DNA of 64,000 nucleotides from NCBI GenBank assembly GCA_029718625.1, contig CM056391.1, forward strand, positions 23,598,305 through 23,662,304, read 5' to 3'. Origin of the DNA: Synaphobranchus kaupii. Lineage: Eukaryota; Chordata; Actinopteri; Anguilliformes; Synaphobranchidae. Below the pieces are notes generated by a model. The model was not told the DNA's origin and did not search any database. It saw only the letters and a list, made by a program, of their open reading frames with translations. Below are positions 1 to 13,445 of the stretch, in pieces (positions within the stretch are counted from its first letter, which is position 1; every line of letters starts with the position of its first letter). The position numbers were made by a program, and so were the translations under genes.

Positions 1-210
1 GTGGGAGCTGCCGCGACAGACGGCGAGCGGTCAGAGAATGGGAACTCGGAGGCGCGGGCGTGTGGAGACGGGGCGCAGCCCCTCCCTGACGCGGTCTGTG
101 GGGCTAGGCTGTTGCCCGCTCCGCTCTGATAACCCACGCCTATCGGGCAGTAGATCCTTCAGCACAGCGCGGCAGGGGGAGGGACGGGTGGGCAGATACG
201 TAAGCTCTTT
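1..210. promoter_or_regulatory. CpG-dense segment cut by the window edge
   Basis: I count about 21 CpG dinucleotides in the first 210 bases, in strongly GC-rich sequence, whereas the following kilobase is AT-rich and CpG-poor. This looks like the edge of a CpG island. A weak donor-like GTAAGC lies on the plus strand near 199, so a first exon reading rightward is conceivable. The minus strand has an open frame over this stretch, but I could not match it to the OTUD7A C-terminus. It could be an internal promoter, a first exon of a neighbour or a GC-rich exon. Identity is unresolved. Confidence 0.35.
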
Positions 211-1285
211 CCGCAGTGAGACCCAAAAACTGACGCTAAAACAGGAAGCAGCCTGACTGCAACCCCCACTCCAATGATTCACATTGCAGAAGGAAGCGGG
301 TCACACTGTTCTAAGGTAAAATATTACAGGACACCTCTCACACACTTTAATGCATTTTTAGACCCTTCCTCCGCTCTCTTCCATTTGGAACCCCTGACTG
401 TACTCCCGAATCACCCACACAGGTAGCACTGCAGCAAAAAGGGATGCGTTCTCCACCAGCAAAACAGTTAGTAGATACTTTTCTACACTACTATTCACAC
501 AGAAAGCAACAGGATTACCAGTGCCAATTGGAGAAGAGGCACATATCTTTCTTACACCAGCTGGTATCTTGGTCGTGCCTGGTACATAGCTAGGGGACTC
601 TGAGTTTAAACCTTAAACCCACCCAAGGCTGGCAGGAAGAAACAAATTGTGTTCTGTCACTGCAGACTCTACTGTTGAAAGCAGGCTAATGATATAGCCT
701 GGAATGAAACTAGTGATGTGATCATACTCACCTGAGCTCAGAGCAAGGGCCGTTATAGACTGATCCACTGTTCATCTGCTTTTCATATCGAGAGCTGTTC
801 TGTGTGAACTATTTATCTTTAATTAATCAAACCTTACAATCTCTCTGCTGTTTTCACTCCAAATATAAACAAATCTGGAATTATTATGTTGTAGAACAGG
901 ATGAGCTGACAGACTCCTGAGTACTGGATATTGCCCAACACTATATTGCTGACAGTTTGTGGATACTGAGTGCAGCATAAAACAATGCTGTTCTCTGAGC
1001 TGTGAGTATTATACTGTCTCACTGATGAACACAGCATAATAGCTTACTGCAGGCGAGAGCAATTTCAGTGGAGACATCGCCCTCTTCTGGTTACAAATAT
1101 TTAATTCACTTTAGAACAGACTAAACATGTTTTTGGAGTAAAACCAGAGCCATTTTCAGTAACTTGTCTAATTCTACGCTGACTGTGCAACTTCTCTGTA
1201 TCTTATGCTATGCTTTAAATGGTGAGTCACCACCTTACATAGTGCTGATTGGATGGTCTTTACACTTTATTCTTTACACTGTGTT
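211..1285. other. No recognisable gene; unique AT-rich sequence
   Basis: I see no conserved coding segment, SINE or transposon end here. The next OTUD7A exon expected in the minus direction (downstream of 2182) is not present in this stretch and must lie beyond position 1. Confidence 0.6.
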
Positions 1286-2004
1286 GTAACTGGTCAGTCT
1301 GTATACCTTGCTATGTGATTGTGACTGGTTAGTCTGTATACCTTGCTATGTGATGTGACTGGTTAGTCTGTATACCTTGCTATGTGATGTGACTGGTTAG
1401 TCTGTATACCTTGCTATGTGATGTGACTGGTTAGTCTGTTTACCTTGCTATGTGATGTGACTGGTTAGTCTGTATACCTTGCTATGTGATGTGACTGGTT
1501 AGTCTGTATACCTTGCTATGTGATGTGACTGGTTCGTCTGTTTACCTTGCTATGTGATGTGACTGGTTAGTCTGTATACCTTGCTATGTGATGTGACTGG
1601 TTAGTCTGTTTACCTTGCTATGTGATGTGACTGGTTAGTCTGTATACCTTGCTATGTGATGTGACTGGTTAGTCTGTATACCTTGCTATGTGATACCTTG
1701 CTATGTGATGTGACTGGTTAGTCTGTATACCTTGCTATATGATGTGACTGGTTAGTCTGTATACCTTGCTATATGATGTGACTGGTTAGTCTGTATACCT
1801 TGCTATGTGATGTGACTGGTTAGTCTGTATACCTTGCTATGTGATGTGACTGGTTAGTCTGTATACCTTGCTATGTAATGTGACTGGTTAGTCTGTATAC
1901 CTTGCTATGTGATGTGACTGGTTAGTCTGTATACCTTGCTATGTAATGTGACTGGTTAGTCTGTATACCTTGCTATGTGATGTGACTGGTTAGTCTGTAT
2001 ACCT
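1286..2004. repeat. 34-bp minisatellite, about 21 copies
   Basis: Tandem units of 34 bp built on GACTGGTTAGTCTGTATACC followed by TTGCTATGTGAT. Variation is limited to a few substitutions (GTATACC/GTTTACC, GTGAT/GTAAT) and one short partial unit near 1690. More degenerate CAGTCTGTA- and TGGTCAGT-type units continue to about 2170, so the array almost reaches the splice donor of OTUD7A exon 8 at 2181/2180. Confidence 0.95.
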
Positions 2005-2181
2005 GTTGATAATTGTTCAGTCTGTAATTTGCTTTGTTCTGTTATTGATCAGTCTGTACTTTTCTCTCTGTTGTGTTTACTCAGTGTTTACCCTGGTCAG
2101 TACTGATTTGTCAGCCGATAATTTAGTCAGCGGTGATTGGTCAGTGCATGCTTTGGTCAGTGGTGATTGGTCATTGCGTAC

Positions 2182-2308
2182 CTTGTTCTCGATGTTGGTC
2201 CTTCTGCTCCATAGACACCAGAGCAGAGAAGTGTGGGGGAACAGTGGCAGCGATTTGGGGGAACCTCCAGTGGCAGGTATAGGCCTCCAAACGGGATAGG
2301 CGCAAAGG
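2182..2308 (-). CDS. otud7a: OTUD7A exon 8: OTU catalytic-His exon with 23-nt deletion
   Basis: Minus-strand exon between a TTACAG acceptor (AG at 2310-2309) and a GTACGC donor (2181-2180). It encodes [20 protein letters not shown], then CHCSP, then in another frame [12 protein letters not shown] and [14 protein letters not shown] is typical of OTUD7A rather than OTUD7B. His of HFSAL is the catalytic His of the OTU Cys/His pair. From the remembered family sequence, eight residues (LVLAYDQA) should separate CHCSP from HFSAL; here a single base stands there. Length is 127 nt against the 150 nt required by the flanking phases, so 23 nt are missing and the frame is broken. Identity is certain; functional state is not. 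Confidence 0.93.
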
Positions 2309-5098
<2,790 letters not shown>

Positions 5099-5212
5099 CC
5101 CCCACTGGTGTTTCCATTCTTGCTGAAGTGTGTACGTGGCTCACTGGAGGCAAGTTTCAGAAAGCTCATTCCACTCTTTCTCCCATTCCTCTTCTGTGTA
5201 TACTAGTCCCGA
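5099..5212 (-). CDS. otud7a: OTUD7A exon 6: OTU domain, +1 T frameshift
   Basis: Minus-strand exon from a CTGCCTAG acceptor to a strong GTAAGT donor. It encodes SGLVYTEEEWEKEWNEL, then, after a shift, LKLASSEPRTHFSKNGNTSG. Length is 114 nt where the conserved residues and the flanking phases require 113. The extra base is one T in the run at GAG-CTTT-CTG; read literally, the frame meets TGA nine codons later. The conserved peptide on both sides of the lesion means the break is recent or an assembly error in a homopolymer. Confidence 0.95.
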
Positions 5213-6074
5213 CTAGGCAGACAAAGAGAGTCCTTAACACATACACCGGTCCCCAACTGTTACGCACGTACTCCAGCCCTGTGAGCCAGGCCTGAATGTG
5301 CAGAAAGAATCATTGCATATACGCACACGTGTACACACACAGTTACTCAACACAGACATAGTACACACATGATCATTCCTTCCGAGTACACCCCAGTCCT
5401 GAGTCATTACATACAAACACACATGCTCAACACACACCAAGGGGAGTAACATTCCCCATGGTCATGGAAGAAATAGAAAAAAGGAAAGAAAACTCTTGGA
5501 ATGGCAGCAATTTTTGAACTCCAAAATCTTATCTTAGTTTCATGTCTGCCACCAATTTTTTGTCGTCCAGTCTGAGATTTTGGCACGGTAGCTGTTACCT
5601 GAGTCTCAGAATTATTTTCTGACTCCATTACCCACATTCCCTCCCGTATTCTGAGTCAAGTGATTCTGGCTTTCATTATACTAGACATACTGTCCATAAC
5701 ACTTTACTGCTTTTTAAGGCGTAATGACCGTACAACACCTGCATTATACCCACTTACAATGATTTCTAAAGCATGTTCAGAGGAGTGTCTGTGCTGTGTA
5801 TGTTAAAAAAACCTTCACTGTGAAGTGTTTGAATGACATTATACATGGATGTGTGTTATCTGCCAAGAGCTGCCAAACTGGGTAGAGAACACAAGGGCGG
5901 CAGGAATGTGACAGCCAGCTGTGATGTCAACTGTCGCGGCTCTGCACTGAGGTGGGGTGTGTCTTTCAGGGGAAGATGTTGATGATGGGGGGGGGGTGTG
6001 ATTGGGGGAGATAGTGGATGTGAGGAGAGATAGTGGTTAGTTGGGTATGTGGAGATTAGTTGGGGGTCACTGAC
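5213..6074 (-). other. otud7a: OTUD7A intron 5
   Basis: Intron of 862 bp between the GTCAGT donor at 6074 and the CTGCCTAG acceptor at 5213. It has scattered CA-rich patches around 5320-5430 and a run of G at about 5988-5995. No other feature is recognised. Confidence 0.8.
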
Positions 6075-6204
6075 CTCCTTGTTCTGCTGTGTCCCTGTTG
6101 CCATCGCCACCTCCTCTTCAGGGCCTCTCTCTCCGGCCCCACTCTTCATCATCGCATACAGAGACTTCCTCAACACCAAGTCCCTGTCATGGAACCCCAC
6201 ATCC
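6075..6204 (-). CDS. otud7a: OTUD7A exon 5: helical part of OTU domain, three indels
   Basis: Minus-strand exon, acceptor TATGCAG, donor GTCAGT after AACAAGGAG. Conserved peptide segments are FHDRDLVLRKSLYAMMKSGA and, at the end, TQQNKE. From flanking phases and family residues the exon should be 128 nt; it is 130. One T is missing in ATGTGGGGTTCC (WGFH), one G is extra at GCCGGAG, and GG is extra at CAGGGACAC, so the segment normally read as EREALKRRWRWQQ appears in a shifted frame. The acceptor lacks a pyrimidine tract: a (TG)17 tract sits 6 nt upstream of it. Confidence 0.93.
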
Positions 6205-6207
6205 CTG

Positions 6208-6210
<3 letters not shown>

Positions 6211-6244
<34 letters not shown>
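6211..6244. repeat. (CA)17 tract at the exon 5 acceptor
   Basis: Perfect CA dinucleotide run. On the transcribed minus strand it reads (UG)17, six bases before the first exon 5 base, where the polypyrimidine tract would normally be. Confidence 0.95.
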
Positions 6245-6247
<3 letters not shown>

Positions 6248-7044
6248 AAAACACACACGTTTAATATTTTAGTCTCAACAGTATTATACAAATTTGTCTG
6301 AAACACTGACAGTAATCATGTCATTGCATATAATTATGAGCAATTGCAGCTTCTTTTGTAGTCTTTAGCATACAAACATTAACCTTGGGAAGTACAGTCT
6401 ATAACTCGACAGGAGCTCCTAATAGCGGCAACCATCTGCCTGCAGTACTTACAAGTTTCAGACGGGGAATCCTAGAGTTAATTCTCTCCATTCTATGCAT
6501 GTGTGCCTGTTGGAACTCCACTTTCCCAGCAGCCCCTGAGGAGAATCAATCTACTTTCATTTCCTATGAAAGCCCCTTCAAGTTCTGACAGCAAACACCC
6601 TCCCTCTGACCCAGGCATTCAGATCTTTAGCACAGGGACTCCTGGAGGGTCACAACTACAGTACGTTTCCCATCGCAATTAAACACCAATACAGAATAGG
6701 AAATGGAGGTTGCGTTGGTTCAATCAATACAGTGCTTGGTGGAATCACATAGTTATGTCCCTGCTGCAACTAATGCCCGCACACAGTGTGACCCTCCAGG
6801 ATAAGACCTCATTAATCCAAGCAAGCAATGTGGTCCTCCAGGGCCAATGTAATATTAGCCCTGCTGACACTATGCCCTTCCAAGACTTGGGCTGACCACC
6901 AAGGGTCTACTGTCTGTATCAAAAGGTGTTTTCAATGACAATAATTCTAGCATGCAGAAATCGCTTCAGAGATCTCTGAAATAAGACTGTGGTGAGAACT
7001 CGTTTCTGTTTAGCAATCCTTAGCAATTGTTTTCCATTTATATC

Positions 7045-7178
7045 TTTTCTCTAAAACCGGGAAAGTAAGTTCTCTCATTTCCCTCAAAACAAAGAGCATT
7101 AAGAGATACTGTTTTCTCTAAAACCTGGAAAGTAAGTTCTCTCATTTCCCTCAAAACAAAGAGCATTAAGAGATACTG
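7045..7178. repeat. 67-bp tandem duplication
   Basis: The segment 7045-7111 is repeated head to tail at 7112-7178 with one visible substitution (AAACCGGGAAAG against AAACCTGGAAAG). Such identity suggests a recent duplication or a local assembly duplication. Confidence 0.9.
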
Positions 7179-7656
7179 TAGTAAAAATATAAAGAAAGGA
7201 TTTAATTAATTAATTTTTGCCCCTCCTTCTCATCACAGCTATGGGGTTACAACAGGGCTTGGCAATGGCCCTGATATTATAACCAATGGCCCTGGCCCAT
7301 GTCCGTGAGTTTTGATGGCACATAAACAACTGCACAATCCCTGATGCAAACCTGTGTAATGGACAGCTTACATTTATGGGTATAACACTGTTATATAACA
7401 CTGTGTAGGATGTCCCATTGTTCCAGAGGTCCATTGTTTTATAATAGCCATGGTCGCCTAGCCTACAACAACCAATCAATGGCAAATACTCCAGTTGGAT
7501 ATACTATATTTTACATGATGACTCTGTGAAAAGTGAAAATTTCTGTAGAAAGGAAGCACGACTAATTATTAGAGAACAGTCCTAGTCACCCTTTAAAGAC
7601 CTCTCTGAAACATTTGGAGACAGAATACCCTCAGTGGAAAGGAACACCCAGCTCAC

Positions 7657-7757
7657 CTAAAGAGGCCGCGTGCAGTAGGCAGTTCCCATCCCCTGTGGTG
7701 GCCAATGGAGCAGACATTTACAGCTGGTACACAAGGTGGCCCACCAGTTCAGACGTC
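7657..7757 (-). CDS. otud7a: OTUD7A exon 4: catalytic Cys exon, -1 C frameshift
   Basis: Minus-strand exon, acceptor TTCTGCAG, donor GTGAGC. It encodes GRLNWWATLCTSCKCLL, then in another frame PLATTGDGNCLLHAASL; the Cys of GDGNC (TGC at 7681-7679) is the OTU nucleophile. CTSCK matches OTUD7A. Length is 101 nt against 102 required: one C is missing at CTCC-ATTGG (normally CTC CCA TTG). As written the frame runs into TAG at the last codon of the exon, truncating the protein before the active site. All other features of the exon are intact. Confidence 0.95.
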
Positions 7758-10083
<2,326 letters not shown>

Positions 10084-10213
10084 TCAGCCAATCAAAAACC
10101 AATCAATCAGCCAGAGTAGTCAGGTGGAGTGGCATACTGGTTAAAGGGAACCATTGGAAAACATGAACTATAAATACAGGGCAGGGGAAATTAAGCATAA
10201 TATCTGTTATGTT

Positions 10214-10345
10214 CTGTTCTTGGTATTCAGGGGTGTGGTTTTCATGGTCATTGCCTGACACTAATCTACTGGCATCCATGTGTATCCCTTGGTTTCAAAT
10301 CAAATAAGCAACTGTTAAAACCACACCCCTGGACACTAAGAACAG
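10214..10345. mobile_element. Small inverted-repeat element (MITE-like) in intron 2
   Basis: Left arm 10214-10243 (CTGTTCTTGGTATTCAGGGG, then TGTGGTTTT) pairs with right arm 10317-10345, the reverse complement with about three mismatches, around a 73-bp spacer. Length and structure fit a short non-autonomous DNA element or a stable intronic hairpin. I found no clear target duplication. Confidence 0.6.
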
Positions 10346-10589
10346 CCAACAAAATGCCAGAGAGCCAGCAGTCACATAGTGTATTATTGCACTGTGTTCA
10401 TAAACAAAGGCCTCAGGCTTTCTAAATGCAAATGACAAAGAAGTAAGCAATTTTGGAACAGGAACAAAATGAGAACTAAATTATCTTCTTAATTTATCAT
10501 TTATAATTCATATTTCTCCAGTGGAAAAGTGTTTTGACTATGTTTTCGCATACTTGCGTGTAAGATTCCCTCCAAGCCCCTCACGCTTA

Positions 10590-10624
10590 CCCACACCCAC
10601 ACCCACACCCACACCCACACACAC
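10590..10624. repeat. CCCACA/GTGTGG hexamer repeat at the exon 2 donor
   Basis: Plus strand CCCACA repeated about five times, then CACACA. On the minus strand the exon 2 donor itself is the first GT of a GTGTGTGTGGG-(TGTGGG)n run. A stronger donor match, GTAAGC, lies 34 nt further in, at 10590-10585. Confidence 0.9.
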
Positions 10625-10807
10625 CTTGAGCATTGTCCTCCTGCTTCTGCTGGCATGACCGCCCGGCTTTGCTGAGGTGCTGGGGCGTGTCCCGTTCCGG
10701 CTGCTTGTAGTAGCGGCCCTCGTTGAAGACCCGCGGCAGGTTGACGGTGTGCACCTGCCGCAGCTGTTCGAAGTCGCTGAGAGCCGCGCTCAGGTCCCAG
10801 TTCTTAC
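10625..10807 (-). CDS. otud7a: OTUD7A exon 2: UBA-region/linker, intact
   Basis: Minus-strand exon of 183 nt, acceptor TGCGCAG, donor GTGTGT. It encodes [60 protein letters not shown] and Q. The first half continues the ubiquitin-binding UBA-like fold begun in exon 1; the rest is a less conserved linker. Phases fit exon 1 (G|GT) and exon 3 (G|AA). Intact; the donor is a weak GTGTGT embedded in a GT/G-rich repeat. Confidence 0.96.
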
Positions 10808-11282
10808 CTGCGCACATGATGCAAACGGCGCTCTGTCAGTGAAACTTGTGCCGGACACACTGGCCCGCCGCACCCATTCACATGACGTATCCCCCCAGCC
10901 CCAACACATTACCACAATGGCCCTTGCCTGCCATTGTCTGATTATTGCTGGGGGAATTCAAAAGGCTTTTCACCGAACAAAGCGCACTGTCCTCTCAATA
11001 AAACCGCCGCACGGGGCAGATTTACTGTAAATCCTAGATGCGGTTCAAAAAGAGGGAGAGGAATACACCTGAACCAAAACTTCACACAGGTAAAATTCAT
11101 ACAAAAACTACTTATGAATGACATCATGAACTGGCAGCAGACAGCAGAGAAGAATGTTCAAAGCGGGAAATTTGCACACTTTCGGTTACGGAAGCCAATT
11201 TCCTGACCCTGCTCTCACGAGACGGAGGAAGAGCGGGGAGAGGAGGGTGGAGCTACAGGGGGACGGGGGGGGATAAGGGAGG

Positions 11283-11547
11283 AACATTTATTTATTTACC
11301 TTTATTTATACAGGGTAAGTTGACTGAGCACACATGCTCTTTTGCAGCAACGCCGTTAAATGCACCCCCAATTAGCCTAACCTGTATGTTTTTTTGGGGA
11401 TTGTGGGAGGAAACCCACGGAGGACACCCACGCGGACACGGGGAGAACATGCAAACTCTACACAGAAAGGTCCCGTCAGGGATTTGAACCCGGGACCTTC
11501 TTGCTGTGACAATGCTATCCACTGCACCACCATGCCGCCCAAAAGAA
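11283..11547 (-). mobile_element. tRNA-derived SINE (V-SINE/mermaid-like), minus strand
   Basis: Read on the minus strand, it begins GGGCGGCATGGTGGTGCAGT (A-box region), has a B-box GGTTCAAATCC about 60 bases on, then the conserved SINE body (TGCATGTTCTCC, CAGGTTAGGCTAATTG). The same body appears in the element at 18.1 kb. It ends in a TAAATAAATAAA-type tail at about 11283-11300. Confidence 0.8.
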
Positions 11548-11555
11548 GAGACGTT

Positions 11556-11712
11556 GGAGGAGAAGATTATGATGGGCATTAGGAGGAGAAGATTATGATG
11601 GGCATTAGGAGGAGAAGATTATGATGGGCATTAGGAGGAGAAGATTATGATGGGCATTAGGAGGAGAAGATTATGATGGGCATTATGAGGAGAAGATTAT
11701 GATGGGCATTAT
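11556..11712. repeat. 26-bp minisatellite, 6 copies
   Basis: Unit GGAGGAGAAGATTATGATGG followed by GCATTA, six nearly identical copies, starting just past the head of the SINE. A degenerate tail (ATGATGAGGAATAAGATGAC) follows. Confidence 0.95.
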
Positions 11713-12019
11713 GATGAGGAATAAGATGACAAGGAACAGTAGGAGTGGGGGAAAGAGGGAACATGGCAGTACGCTCTGTAGAAGGCAAACTGAGCCGGCT
11801 GCCAAAAGGGACATGATGGCTAGGGGCCGGGACCGGCCCAGCAGCCATCTGTCACCTCCCTGACAGATACAGAGATGCTCAGAGATGCACACTGTCCCAG
11901 GCACACCGCCCCAGGCTCTCCCCTGTTCTTCAGTGCACCACTGCTGGCTGAATCACACACCTCTGTCCTTAAACCACCCTCAGCCTCCCTCTCTAGTCTC
12001 ACTCCTGCCCTTACGCTAA

Positions 12020-12021
<2 letters not shown>

Positions 12022-12050
<29 letters not shown>
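12022..12050. repeat. Poly-C tract, 29 C
   Basis: Uninterrupted C run in intron 1 of OTUD7A; poly-G on the transcribed strand. Length is likely unreliable in the assembly. Confidence 0.9.
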
Positions 12051-12052
<2 letters not shown>

Positions 12053-13175
12053 GTCTTTCACAACTGTCCTTAAAACACCCTCACTCTCCCACAAATCTCT
12101 CCTCACAGTCTTTAAACAGTTCCTACGGCACAGCTCAGAATTTCAGTTCATCTCAAGCAATCATGAGGAGTGATTCACTGACTCAAACAGGTATCAGCAT
12201 TTTACTGGAAACTGTGGGGCGGTTGCTGGTGTGTGCGAAAGTGACATTTTGCAATAGTGCTTCCGCCTCTCATTTTGCACAAGTTCTTCACATAAGGCTG
12301 ATTGCTGCTCGCAGAATGAGAACCAGTTGTGTGGTGTCAGGCTACTAGTGTCTTGCCTGTAAGAGTACACAGGCATAGCCGTGCCTGTGAAAACAAAAAA
12401 ATTTATTCCAAGAGAACTCGTACATTTGATACTTTCAATTTCTGGATATCACAGCAAATGAACTCTGTAAGGGAAAATGTACACTTTTTTTCTGCTTTGA
12501 ATGTCTTCTTTCTTTATGGTTGTTGTTGGGGGATGGGAGCAGGAAACATTTCAACAGAGAGGAAGAGTTTAGTCATATCCTACTGTCTCTGCCGACTTTG
12601 TGCGCCAGTGCTATCATTCTTGAGAGTGCATATCTACTTCTGGTAAATTACGAGTTACAGCAATGGCTTATTTAATCTTTAAGGGCTCTTTGTCAGTGAA
12701 AACACCGATGATAACCATTTACTGTAAATGAGAAATTAGCTTGTGTTCCCAAGCAGCCACGCAAGAGAAAGCTTTTCGTTTCATTCAATAAAGCTGTCAA
12801 TCAATTATTTTAGTTATTTCTACAGTGACTGCTTCATTGTTTAAAAACTATTTGGGTAGAGCTGTCCAGCACTCCCATTGGCTACTGCGAAAAGCTGTAT
12901 TCACTGACTGCACTGTTTCCACCGCATTAGCATATTCTCAACATAAAACCTTAATGCACAAATCACCCTCCCTCAAATCAATCAGTACAAATCATTTCAC
13001 AATGTGGATATCTCTGCAAAATGCAAGGCCAGACAACTTAAGTTTTAACCAAAAGACCACTCAGACCATTAATGAAAGGCTATTTTCCATTTCATGCTGT
13101 CCATGCTGCCAAATGCAATTTCCCTGTTAATAGTTATGGCTACAGAATTACATTTTGAAGTAAAAAAACAATAAT

Positions 13176-13445
13176 AAATCCAATATCCTTCTGAGACCTG
13201 GCAGAAAAAACTTTAAGTATTAAACTTTTTTTTGACAATATAAGTGTCTTGGATCACAAAAAACAGTACACAGTACATTATGTCACAGTACATTTTTTTC
13301 AAATATTATTTCTTTTATTTGTATTGAATATCCCTTGTAGTGTAGATATCATCATAGTACAATATATGGTTCTCGAGATTAAGACCAGAGACTCATGTCC
13401 CCTACAGGGGATAAAAATTAATTGCAGGGTCTTAGGAGGATATCT
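13176..13445 (+). repeat. Uncharacterised dispersed repeat, copy A
   Basis: About 270 bp that aligns in direct orientation with 23115-23371. Shared blocks include TTATTTGTATTGAAT, TGTCCC-TACAGGGGA and GGGTCTTAGGAGGATAT. No tRNA promoter, terminal inverted repeat or coding segment was seen, so I cannot assign a class. Confidence 0.7.

Larger units (their letters stand above)
6205..7656 (-). other. otud7a: OTUD7A intron 4
   Basis: Intron of about 1.45 kb between the GTGAGC donor (7656-7651) and the (TG)n-preceded acceptor at 6206-6205. It contains the (CA)17 tract and a 67-bp perfect-to-near-perfect tandem duplication. No coding sequence is recognised. Confidence 0.85.

Noticed and set aside
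31..282. Minus frame in the CpG-rich start as an OTUD7A 3' exon
   Set aside because: I could not match it to the known C-terminal part, and the expected intervening exon (AVIPLTD region) is not in the window.
10590..10624. Interstitial telomeric repeat
   Set aside because: The unit is CCCACA, not CCCTAA, and only about five copies long.
11875..12348. 157-codon plus frame with a proline run
   Set aside because: The proline run is the poly-C tract; no domain or conservation recognisable.
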